64,000 nucleotides of DNA. Source: Longicatena caecimuris (GTDB lineage Bacteria > Bacillota_I > Bacilli_A > Erysipelotrichales > Erysipelotrichaceae). Both the position numbers and the translations under genes were made by a program. The DNA lies in NCBI RefSeq assembly GCF_004341945.1, contig NZ_SMBP01000019.1:1-64000 (forward strand). The letters run 5' to 3'. The notes under the pieces are model-generated. The model was given only the letters and a program-made list of their open reading frames with translations, made no database searches and was not told where the DNA came from. Every line of letters starts with the position of its first letter. Position 1 is the first letter of the stretch. Below, piece by piece: positions 51,973 to 62,200 of this stretch.

Positions 51973-53916
51973 TTAAAGACTTCTGACAATTTCATAAAAT
52001 GCCTTTTCTGTTGTACATTCACGTACGCGGTGAATCGTATCTTTGGATTTGATGAACTGATAAATATTGCTAATCAACTTTCTGGAACGTTCTTTATCCG
52101 CAAAATTAAAGGCCAGACAAATAATGATGTCTACTTTCTCTTTATCCCATACAATTGGTTTTTTCAATGTCATTACGAGGATCTTTTCCTTTTTCACATA
52201 CTTTGAAATCCCATGCGGTATTGCTAAACCATTTCCCATTTCCGTAGGTGCCATGCGTTCTCTTTCTTTCATAGATGCCAAAAAACCTTCACTGACATAA
52301 CCATTGTGCATAAAAATCGTATGAATTTTTTCCAAGACCGTGTCTTTATCCTCATAATCTTGTTTTAAAAGTAGGGTTTCTTTATCCAACGTTTCTAACA
52401 ATAGATTTTTAACACTTTCTTTGTGCTTGCTTGTATCGGCACATATCTGATTAATTTTATGAACATCATATTCGTCCACCAGTGGCGAAATCAAAATAAC
52501 AGGTTTTTTATCATAAGCAATCTCTACCGTGGATATGATAAAATCAAAATCATCAAGATAGGATAGTTTTAAATCATCTAAATTAAAGGTTTCGACAACA
52601 TCAAAACGTGGCAGATTGCGTTTCACTCGATGTTCTACTAAATCCGCATTCGCACCGCTTGAATGAATTACAATGGCAATTTTCTTAGAAAGATTATAGC
52701 GTTCGATAGCAGCCTGTACATGGATTAATAGAAAACTAATTTCATCATCTGAAAGATGAATATTCAAAGAATTCTCAAAGGTGGAAGCAGCTAAGACCAA
52801 TACACTAAACAGTGCCGGATATTGTGCTTTTATTTGCGGTAAAAAAGGATTGGTAATCTTAATCTTATTCGTAATGCGTGTCATCATAGGAACAACATGC
52901 TGCTGTAAACCTTTAAATAATTCCTCATCATCATTCAGATTTTCTCCTACTACCGCCGAAATCGTTTCTATGAATTCACTTAACTGACTTCTAATCTCTT
53001 CCGCCTTACGACTCACACTATGTATATCATTTTCATGATAAACACCGGATACCCGAGCATTCAGCCAACGTACATCTTGATCTTTTAAAGCAATCCCATA
53101 GGTATTCTTCAGCCATTGTGCCAATTCTAATGTCACGGGATAAGTTTTTAACCGATGTAGTTCCGATACAACAGGACGATAAGTTGTTTGTATTAAAAGA
53201 TGTTCCTTTTCCACACGATCAAGAAAGATAGCAAACTGTATAAAAATCTGATAATAATACATATCATCCATTAGTTCACAAGAAAGTTTATCATTTACAA
53301 AGGTAATCATTTCTTCCGCAATTTCCATATATCTTTTCGCTACATAATTTGCCAAAATTGCTTTGCATGTTTTTAAATCATAGCTTTCCTTAGCAGACAA
53401 CTTCTCTTTAAACTTTTCAAAAACATAGTTACGCTTTGCACTGCGAATGTGCTGTTCCTTTCCGCTCACATATGTACCACTCTTATCTCTTACTAAGAAT
53501 AATTCATTCTTTTGCAATACCTTATCTACATATTCTAAATCATTGACGATACTGCTTTTCGCAACATCATATTTCTCTACCAGCTTGCGAACAGATACCG
53601 TTTCATCTTTCATCAAAAGATTTTCTAATAACTCTTTTCTGCGAAAGTCAGTGAAGTCCTGTGTTAAATATGTTTCTTCAAGATAACGCCGAAACACATC
53701 TCGCTCATCCTCAGCACCAACTAGCAAATACCCCTCACCTCTTCGCTTTTCGACATGAAGATCAAATGGACGAAGCTCATATTCCAGCTCCTTTAAATAA
53801 TTGTAGATCGTCTTTGTGGATACCTTTAAATGTTGGATAAAGTATGCAATCTGTTTAGGTTCTTTTAAATCTAATAATAGAATATAAAAATTTTTAAGAT
53901 TTTCATTTGCTGCCAT
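51973..53916 (-). CDS. MtlR/BglG-type PTS-regulated activator (operon 2)
   Basis: The 647-residue paralogue of 44322-46268 has the same order: helix-turn-helix domains (STKTIYNYLKELEYEL; AKSSIVNDLEYVD), two PRDs (LLIHVQAAIERYN), an EIIB-like domain in which the active-site region reads IVIHSSGANADL (Ser in place of Cys) and EIIA-2 with LAIPHGIS. Unlike operon 1 it is transcribed in the same direction as its operon. Confidence 0.9.
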   Translation of the reverse strand: MAANENLKNFYILLLDLKEPKQIAYFIQHLKVSTKTIYNYLKELEYELRPFDLHVEKRRGEGYLLVGAEDERDVFRRYLEETYLTQDFTDFRRKELLENLLMKDETVSVRKLVEKYDVAKSSIVNDLEYVDKVLQKNELFLVRDKSGTYVSGKEQHIRSAKRNYVFEKFKEKLSAKESYDLKTCKAILANYVAKRYMEIAEEMITFVNDKLSCELMDDMYYYQIFIQFAIFLDRVEKEHLLIQTTYRPVVSELHRLKTYPVTLELAQWLKNTYGIALKDQDVRWLNARVSGVYHENDIHSVSRKAEEIRSQLSEFIETISAVVGENLNDDEELFKGLQQHVVPMMTRITNKIKITNPFLPQIKAQYPALFSVLVLAASTFENSLNIHLSDDEISFLLIHVQAAIERYNLSKKIAIVIHSSGANADLVEHRVKRNLPRFDVVETFNLDDLKLSYLDDFDFIISTVEIAYDKKPVILISPLVDEYDVHKINQICADTSKHKESVKNLLLETLDKETLLLKQDYEDKDTVLEKIHTIFMHNGYVSEGFLASMKERERMAPTEMGNGLAIPHGISKYVKKEKILVMTLKKPIVWDKEKVDIIICLAFNFADKERSRKLISNIYQFIKSKDTIHRVRECTTEKAFYEIVRSL

Positions 53917-54026
53917 TTTCTCACCATCTTTTCCATTTTATTGTATAAATTAAGCATTATTAAGATTAAATACCATTATAACGTATTTTTTTGTCTGTTA
54001 ATATGCATATTCTTAGGTGTATGAAA

Positions 54027-54083
54027 AAACTTGGAATCTCATTACTTTGGAGTGATCTTTATCACACCAATGAAACTCCAAGT
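54027..54083 (-). terminator. Long terminator after the surface-protein genes
   Basis: ACTTGGA at the left pairs with TCCAAGT at the right, continued inward by TCATT/AATGA and GTGAT/ATCAC, giving a long imperfect hairpin followed on the minus strand by TTTTTT. It closes the surface-protein operon. Confidence 0.8.
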
Positions 54084-54109
54084 TCCTTTAACTTACATGA
54101 AATAAAATG

Positions 54110-56209
54110 TTAGATATGCGTTTTCCTCATCCTTTTCTTAAGCACGAACAATACTCCTGCACAGCCAATGATTGCAATTCCAATGAATAGTGCAATCCCT
54201 GTTCCTCCTGTGATTGGTATCCAGAAGTTCTTATCATTGTACACGATCATATGCACTTCATCACTTTCGCCTACTTCCTTCGTGATGACATATATCTGCT
54301 CATCTTCACTCTGCTCTGCTGCTTTCCCATTGACCTTCACAAGCAGCTTTCCTGTTCCTTCTTCTCTTGTGATCTCGATCTTGATGCTTTCTTCCAGCAG
54401 CTTATAGCCTTTTGGTGACTTCGTTTCTTTCAGATAATAGGTACCTGCTCGCAGCTTTTTAATCAACAAGCCTTCTGCTTTTCCGCTTGTATAGCTTGCG
54501 ATCGCATTTTTCATCTCTGCATCGCTATACAAAGTAAACTCTGCTCCTTCTAAGGCTTCCTTATCACGATTCATTTTCTTTAGATAAATCGCAATTTCTT
54601 TTGGTGTATAAGCATTGGTAAATGAGAATTGTATCTTCTTATCAAGCTTTTCTTCTTGTACATTGGTAAGAATCTTATATTCCACATTCGTCTGTTTCTC
54701 TTCTACCTTATAAGTTTCTTTTTGTTTCAGCTCCCTGAATAGCGCGGTCTGATTTCCTTTTACCTGAAATTCACCCGCTTCATTTGTCTTATATGTACTC
54801 TCTGCATCACCTGTTGGAATGACATAGTTCGCATTCTTGACAGCTTCATAAACGTCCCCATTCTTTCTGCTCAACACAAAGGTGAACTTGATATCATCCA
54901 TCGGTATCTCACCTGTTGTATTCTCAATCAGCTTCGTAACGGATAACGTTCCTTCTTCTTTCATCTCTTCATTCACAAATGGCAGTATTTCCACATTATC
55001 GCCTACGACCTTGTTCTCATAGCCTTCATTGCTTACCGGTGTCTTTTGGATATAGCCTGGTTTTACTATTTCCTGTACATTGTATATCGTTCCTGGTTCT
55101 ATACCTAAGAACATAGCACTCTGATTCGCTTTCAAGGTGAAATGTCCATTCTCATCTGTTGTATAGGTTGCATCATCTACACGTTTTCCACTCACACTAT
55201 CATACAGTACATATTTCGCATTGCTCCATGCCTTTTTTGTATGATCTGTTAATAAGAACGTAAATGTTTCATCCGATGTGTTCTTATCGCTCAATGTCTT
55301 ATTGACCCCAAAGGAAGCAATCGCATTGGTATATTGCACTGCTGTTACCGGTGCCTGTGTCGCTCCGCTTTGTTTTACATCACCCAATACTCGCCAACCT
55401 TCTGCGTTTTCCTCAACGACCTCATAGTCCACATCTGCCTTGACTTCCTTAAAGACAGCACTCTGTCCGCCTTTTAAGGTAAATCTGCCGTTTTCATCGG
55501 TCCTTGCTTCTTTTACTTCTTCGCCAGTATCGCTATCCTTGATCGTATATGCCTCATCCGCATATGCTTTCCCTTCCAGCTTCAAGGTAAAGTGAAAGCT
55601 ATCTTCTCCATCATATATATAACCTTGTGGAAAGGAGATATGCTTTGTCACGATCAGATCCGTTGTCTTCTGCTCGATATATGGCATATACAGATTCACA
55701 AATTCGACTCTGGCACCATCCGGCTGGATCGTACCAACCGCAGAGGTCCCCGCTGCCGGAGAAACCTGTTGAAAGTTTTCTTGCGGCAGCTCCAAGATCT
55801 CATAGGATACCCCATTACCAACATACTCAAATTTTGCAGTATATCCCCCATATAAGGTAAAGTTTCCATTACGATCGGTCATGAAAGGTATCTTATTGGT
55901 TGTTTCTGAAGATATCGTACCATCCTGATGATTGTATACCTCATCTCCGTTTTCATTGAACACACGGTATTGTTCCTTATTGGCAAGCTTTCCATTTAAC
56001 TTTAATACGAATTTGAAAGCCACATCCTTTGGTACCTCATAGCGATCATCAGCACTTTCTACATGCTTGGTGATAAAGAGGTCAGGAGTCTTATTCTCTT
56101 CATTGGTAAAGGTCACTCTCGTTGTTTCCTCTGCCTGTATAGCTTGCGTACCTGCGACCATACAGAAAGCAGCAAGCAATAGTACGCTGATTCGTTTTAT
56201 ATATTTCAT
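54110..56209 (-). CDS. Sortase-anchored Cna-B-type surface protein
   Basis: The 699-residue protein starts at MKYIKRISVLLLAAF (56209), 6 codons after the upstream gene's stop is reached in another frame, and has a signal peptide ending near IQA. Four to five repeated modules of the DUF5979/Cna-B type (DGNFTL... or ENGRFTLKGGQSAVF) are followed by a SpaA-type prealbumin domain (EGAEFTLYSD...YYLKETKSPKGYKL). The C-terminus is IPITGG, a hydrophobic helix and KKRMRK, an LPXTG variant. A stalk or pilin-like role at the cell wall is inferred. It is co-transcribed with the giant gene upstream. Confidence 0.87.
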   Translation of the reverse strand: MKYIKRISVLLLAAFCMVAGTQAIQAEETTRVTFTNEENKTPDLFITKHVESADDRYEVPKDVAFKFVLKLNGKLANKEQYRVFNENGDEVYNHQDGTISSETTNKIPFMTDRNGNFTLYGGYTAKFEYVGNGVSYEILELPQENFQQVSPAAGTSAVGTIQPDGARVEFVNLYMPYIEQKTTDLIVTKHISFPQGYIYDGEDSFHFTLKLEGKAYADEAYTIKDSDTGEEVKEARTDENGRFTLKGGQSAVFKEVKADVDYEVVEENAEGWRVLGDVKQSGATQAPVTAVQYTNAIASFGVNKTLSDKNTSDETFTFLLTDHTKKAWSNAKYVLYDSVSGKRVDDATYTTDENGHFTLKANQSAMFLGIEPGTIYNVQEIVKPGYIQKTPVSNEGYENKVVGDNVEILPFVNEEMKEEGTLSVTKLIENTTGEIPMDDIKFTFVLSRKNGDVYEAVKNANYVIPTGDAESTYKTNEAGEFQVKGNQTALFRELKQKETYKVEEKQTNVEYKILTNVQEEKLDKKIQFSFTNAYTPKEIAIYLKKMNRDKEALEGAEFTLYSDAEMKNAIASYTSGKAEGLLIKKLRAGTYYLKETKSPKGYKLLEESIKIEITREEGTGKLLVKVNGKAAEQSEDEQIYVITKEVGESDEVHMIVYNDKNFWIPITGGTGIALFIGIAIIGCAGVLFVLKKRMRKTHI

Positions 56210-56213
56210 AATA

Positions 56214-59200
56214 TCATGCCCCTTCCTGTGATGATTGCCATTCGATTTTACCTGGATCAAAGTTCCAAGGGTAATTACGCATAGTACTTGGATCTGTATT
56301 ACCTGTAAAAATGATTTTTTCAAGATTAGTGCAACCTTGGAATGCAGCATTTCCTATACTTGTTACGGATTTTGGAATAATTAATGAGCCAGTGAAACCA
56401 TTACATCCATAGAATGATAAATACCCTATGCTTGTTACGGTATCTGGGATTATTAATGAGCCTTTGAATCCGTTACAACCATAGAATGCATATTCTTCTA
56501 TGCTTGTCACGGAGTCTGGGATTATTAAATCTCCTGTGAAGCCATTACATCCATAGAATGTAGAATCTTCTATGCTTGTTATGGAATTTCCAATTGTCAA
56601 TGAACCTGTAAAGCCATTACAACCTATGAAAGCATATTCCCCTATGCTTGTTACAGAATCTGGTATTACTAAATCTCCAGTGAAGCCACTACAATAAGAG
56701 AATGCATCATCTCCTATGCTTGTTACGGATTTGGGAATAATTAATTTACCAGTTAAACCATTACAATCATAGAATGCATAATTCTCTATACTTGTTACTT
56801 TGTCTGGAATTATTAATGAACTTGATAAATTGCTACAATTAGAGAATACATAACTTTTTATGCTAGTTATTGATTTTGATATTGTTAATGTTCCGTTAAA
56901 TCCACTACAATTAGAGAATGCACCATTTTCTATGCTTGTTACTGAGTCTGGGATTATTAAATTTCCTGTAAAGCCTTTGCAACCATAGAATGCATATTCT
57001 CCTATGCTTGTTACTGTGTCTGGAATTATTAATGATCCTGTGAATCCTTTACATTCTTGGAATGCAGATTTTCCAATGCTTGTTACTGAGTTTGGTATTC
57101 TCAATTCTCCCGTAATTTTACTACACTTTTCGAATGCAGCTCTTTCTATGCTTATTATCGTATCCGGCATTTTTATACTTGTAATATTTTCATTGCCATA
57201 AAATGCAAGTTCACCTATTGATGTTATAACACGCGGATTGCCTTCATACATTATAACTTCTGGTATTTCTACATCGCCAGTATTCAATACTACAGGTTCT
57301 CCTGTATTGGCATCTATTACACCAGTAGTTACCATTTCTTTTGTTAATGTTATCGTTCCTATTGTTTTTAAAGATTTTACTTTCTTAATAGATTCTCCTG
57401 TTTGATCATCGGTATAGGTGAATGTTAAATCAAATGTTCTCACATTCTTAGGTACTGTATCTATATTTATCTCATAATCATCATCCGATAATCGTACTAC
57501 CCTTCCATCTGAATAGATCGCATTTACAGTGAATTTGGATTTATCTACCTTACTGTCTTCTTTGAGATATTCTTCATTTGTTTCTACAGATAGGTCTGCC
57601 AGTATGATCGGTGCTTTTGCCTGTATCAGCATCATGTTCTTCGTTAACTGCAATGTCTTATCGTTTGTTCCTGATAGGTCGGTTAAGATATATGGTGTAT
57701 CTTGTTTCTCACTTACTGTCCATGCAGTATCATCTGGTAGATCTAATCTTGCGTATTGATTGCCTTTGATCTTGATCTCACCTGTCGTTCCTGTATTTCC
57801 TGTTGCTATTTGTTTATTTGTGGTTACATCATAGATCACATAGTTGATGTTAGTTCCTTTTCTGCTTTCTAGGATATCCTCTAAGCTTGTGATCACTTCT
57901 TGTTTGGAACGTGTGACCTGTCTTAGCTCGAAGGTGAATTCCTGTTCACTGTCTACATTAAGTGCTTTCGCTATTTCAATTGGTGTCGTACGATTGCTAT
58001 TGACGAAAGTATTCGCATCTTCGATAGCCAAGCTGCCATTATAGCTATCAGCTAGCTGCAGATATCCGGATAGGATGCCCCATGTATCTTCACTTTCTTC
58101 TAAGATTTCTACGATACGATAGCTATCTTTCATTGGATTGCTTGGATTGATCTTAACATCATGCTCTGTGAAATAGAGAATTGGATAACCCTTTGCTGTT
58201 TTCTCTACCGTTATCTTTCCATCAGCTTTTGTTTTCTGAATGCGATTGTTTATCCAATCGTTATCATCCCCTAAGATATAAGAAACTTCATTTGCCGGAT
58301 TCCATACCGTTCCATCATAGCTTTCTACACGGAAGACCAATTGCGAACCTGTAGGTATTTCCTCAGAGCCTAGCCTCATCTTCTTTTGGATGATGGACTT
58401 CTGTTGTTTACCTATGATCTGATTCTTGATGATCGCTAATGGCTTGTTCTCTATCGTATCTTGTATTGCACCATCGTTTACCGGTTCTTTTTGGATGATC
58501 TCGATAAAGCTTGCTCCATCTTTATACAGCTTGTATTGGTCATTTGTACTTTCGCTCAAACGATAGCTGTCACCAGCTGTTAATGTAGGAATGACGACCT
58601 GTTTCCATGGTTCTATCGTCAAGGTACTATTGGCATTCCAAGTGATCGTTTCTATCGTGTTGGTTAGTGCATCGGTTACTTGCACATTTTGGGCTTTAGA
58701 AGGCCAGATCTTCCAATCACCATTTGCATCTTGTACTTCTAGTTTCAAGGTTACTTTTTCTTTTCCTCGAATGGTAGGATCATTCTTGATCGTTTCAAGA
58801 TACTGCTCTCCTATTTTATTGACATCCCCATCACCTACGACATATTCTTTTCCGATCAGCAATGTGTTTTCTGTTCCATTCACAAAGGTTACCTTGGAAC
58901 CTTCTTTATCGATCGTACCTGTCGATGATTCCCCATTTGCCGGGAAGATCTGTGGATAATTGACATCTGGTGTTTCTATTATCTCATAGTTGGTACCTGC
59001 TGGTCCCACATCATGGAAGATGATCGTTTGTCCATTCTTGATGGTAAAGGTACCGATATCCGTTGTTGTAGTGGTAGTATCTGGTTCTCCGCTACGTTGT
59101 ATCGTGTACTCCTTATTCGCATATATTGCACCGTTTACCTTGATGGTCATGGTAAATTCTTTATCGTTGATCGCATTCAATTTTTCTTCTGTCATATCAG

Positions 59201-62200
59201 TCGCATCATAGCTGACCATCTTAGTAACACGGATCGGTCTTAGGATATAGTCATTGATGATCGTTGCATCGCTCTTTAAGGCATACAGCGGCATCGTTCC
59301 TTCTACCGTCCCTTGGATCGCTTTATAGTTATCACTCGTATCATCGATCTCTACGATCTTGAAGGATGTGCCTGCCTCAAAGCCTTTGATCTTTACGGTC
59401 TTACCTGATAATGCAATGCTGAATTTACCTTCATCATCCATTGTGCCATGCACATCACTTTCTGTTCCATCTTCCTTTAGGATGACCCATTCTGCATTTG
59501 CAAATGGTGTATCCTTTGTGAATACCTGGAAAGTAAATGCTTGGGTACAGTCTTCAGCTTTCTGATGGGTAAGTTCTTTCTTCAGATATAGATCTTTCCA
59601 TTTGTAATAGTTTGTGATGCTTACAGAATTGCCATCATTTACCATCGTTCCTGTTACGCTATCTTTTCCTGCATCCGTAAACCAATCATCGCCTTTTTGT
59701 GTTTCTTTGATCTCATATGCTGTTCCTGCAACACCCGGGAACAAAGCTACGATCTCTCCTGCCTTGATCGTAAATTTACCATCTTCATCCGTCTTCAAGA
59801 CATTCTGATTCAACTTCTTAGGGATACCACCATCCGTACGCACGCTATCCACGAGCCAGTATTCAGCATTTGCCATTGGTTCTCCATCTGCAAATGCTTG
59901 GAAGATGAAGCTTTCTTTCTTGACTTCTGCTTCCTTATCCTTAGGATCGTTTTCCAGCTTCTTTTGCGCATATAATACCGGACGATACGTATTCTTATAT
60001 GTCCTTATCTGGATCTCATCCTGTTCCTTAGTTTCTATTTCTACTTTCCAGAATGGATTTTCTTCTTCCTCTACCGTCAACAGATTCTTATCCTTGACAT
60101 CGAATACCGCTTTTTCATCCGCATGCAGATAGAAGCTGCCATCTGCTTCCGTCGCATAGACACGATTGGTTCCTTGGCGTTCCCAATTTCCATCTATCTT
60201 CTTAAATAATTGATATTCTTGTGTGGCATAGGTAGAACCATTATAGCTTGCGATAAAGCGGAACTCACTGTTCTGCTTTTCTTTTGGTACATTACCGCCA
60301 AATACTTTTACGATCTCTACTTTTTCTAATTCATGTTGTGATACCTGTACAGAATTCCCGATGACCGTATGCTTCGTACTGGTTCCTACTTTTTCTGAAT
60401 AATAGGCAGAATTGTTATAAGCATAAACAGCCGTGTCATTCTTATTGGCTGTATTGCTGTGGTCAGCATCTACCTTGGATTCATCCTCATTTGGTGAGAT
60501 CATATGTATCCGAAAGCTCACAGAGCCCATATCTACGATTTCAAAATCATCACCATTCATCTTCTTGCTTAGGTCTACTGCGACTGCCTTGACATCCGCA
60601 AATTTATGATCTTTCAACCACTCTTCTTCTGTATACCAGCCATTCTTTTGCGTCAAGATAGAACTTGGAAGCTCTTCCCCTGTTGATATTCTTGCATCTC
60701 TATCTGCATTGTAATAGATCACAGGCTTTATCCCTGCTTTCTCTAAGCCTGTCGTGATGATGCCATCAAAGGTTCCATACCACCAGTTATCTTCAAAGTG
60801 CTTATCCTTCTCCTGTTGTGAGCGATGTTTTGGAGCATCCTCCAACAGATCATATACAACGATATTCTTTAAGGTATCCTGTGCATTCCTTACCGTTATT
60901 TCATAGGTATAGCCTTCTTTTGGTGCTACGATGGCACTTTCTGAGAAGACCCCGAAGCGGTCATTATCTGCTTTTACCAGTTTCTCGATAGTATCACTAT
61001 TGGCTATTGCCATATCATCATTGACGCTGGTGTTGGCATACAATACCGTTCTTTCATCCGTTATACCATCCCCATCAATATCCTCTCCCAAAACCTTGTA
61101 TTCATCTTTTGATAAGGTATCAGGATAATCGCTTCCATTATCCAACATGACCTGATCATCTGTTCCTAACAATGGCTCATTATCCTCTTTTTCTGGCATG
61201 AACGCAGAAATATTCGTTGCCGCATTGCTGATGTCGATATCCTTCCATTCATAGTACGCACCAAAGCTGATGCCCCAGCTTTCTGCCCACATGGAATCAT
61301 AAAAGCCTGCTGGATCTGCACCATCATAATGGATATGGAACTTGACCATCATTCTTCCCGTTCCACGATAATTCGTTATGATATCTTCCTTAGAATCGAC
61401 ACTGACCTTGACCTGACTGGTATCCCAGCTCTTTTCATACATCCATGTCATAGCATTTGTTGTCTTTACACGTCCTGCAATGATCTCTACGCTAGGATCA
61501 TACTTTACGCCATATGGCAACAGATCATAAAAAACGACATCTTTTCTTCCCGGTGAGCGGACCAGATTTGCCTTTAGATAATCAATAGCTTCTGAACCAT
61601 ATAGTTCATAGCCATCATATGCCATGATATCGTATTTCAGATGTACCCTTCCGGTACCTGCATCATTCCAGCTCGTTCCATATTTATAAGATGCTGCATT
61701 TTTCTGTACCGAGGTCAGATAAGCAAATGCATTATCACGAATCGGTAGAGTACCATACAACGCTTCGCTCAATTCCTTTAATTCTGGTTCGGCATAGTTA
61801 AAACCTATCGTAGCATCGTGAAAATAGCCTTCCTCCTTGCCATCTTGTAAGCTTTGTCCCATGACACCGGCAATATTTTCTAAGGTGAGCATCTGCTCAT
61901 TATCCTCATCTTTTACCAGCTCTTGAAAGGCCGGCGAATCATGCTGGATACGTACTTTTAGGTCGATTGAACATGTGGAAAGGTAATTAACAGATTCATG
62001 TTCTACCTTTACCCTCCATGGTTTTCTATTGATCTGTTCTTCTGTAAAGGTATAAGACATCGTTCCGCTAGCATTCCATGGGATAACCTTGACTTCTTCC
62101 CATACTGTGCTGCCTTTGAACATTGCATAAACGATGGTATCCTTTGATTCTTCCGGTTTTGCCTCGCTGTCTTCCCAAGGATCATATCCGGTATCGTTTT

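Noticed and set aside
56290-57240. Regular 72-bp repeats as a possible CRISPR or satellite
   Set aside because: They are in frame and encode 24-residue BspA-type leucine-rich repeats.
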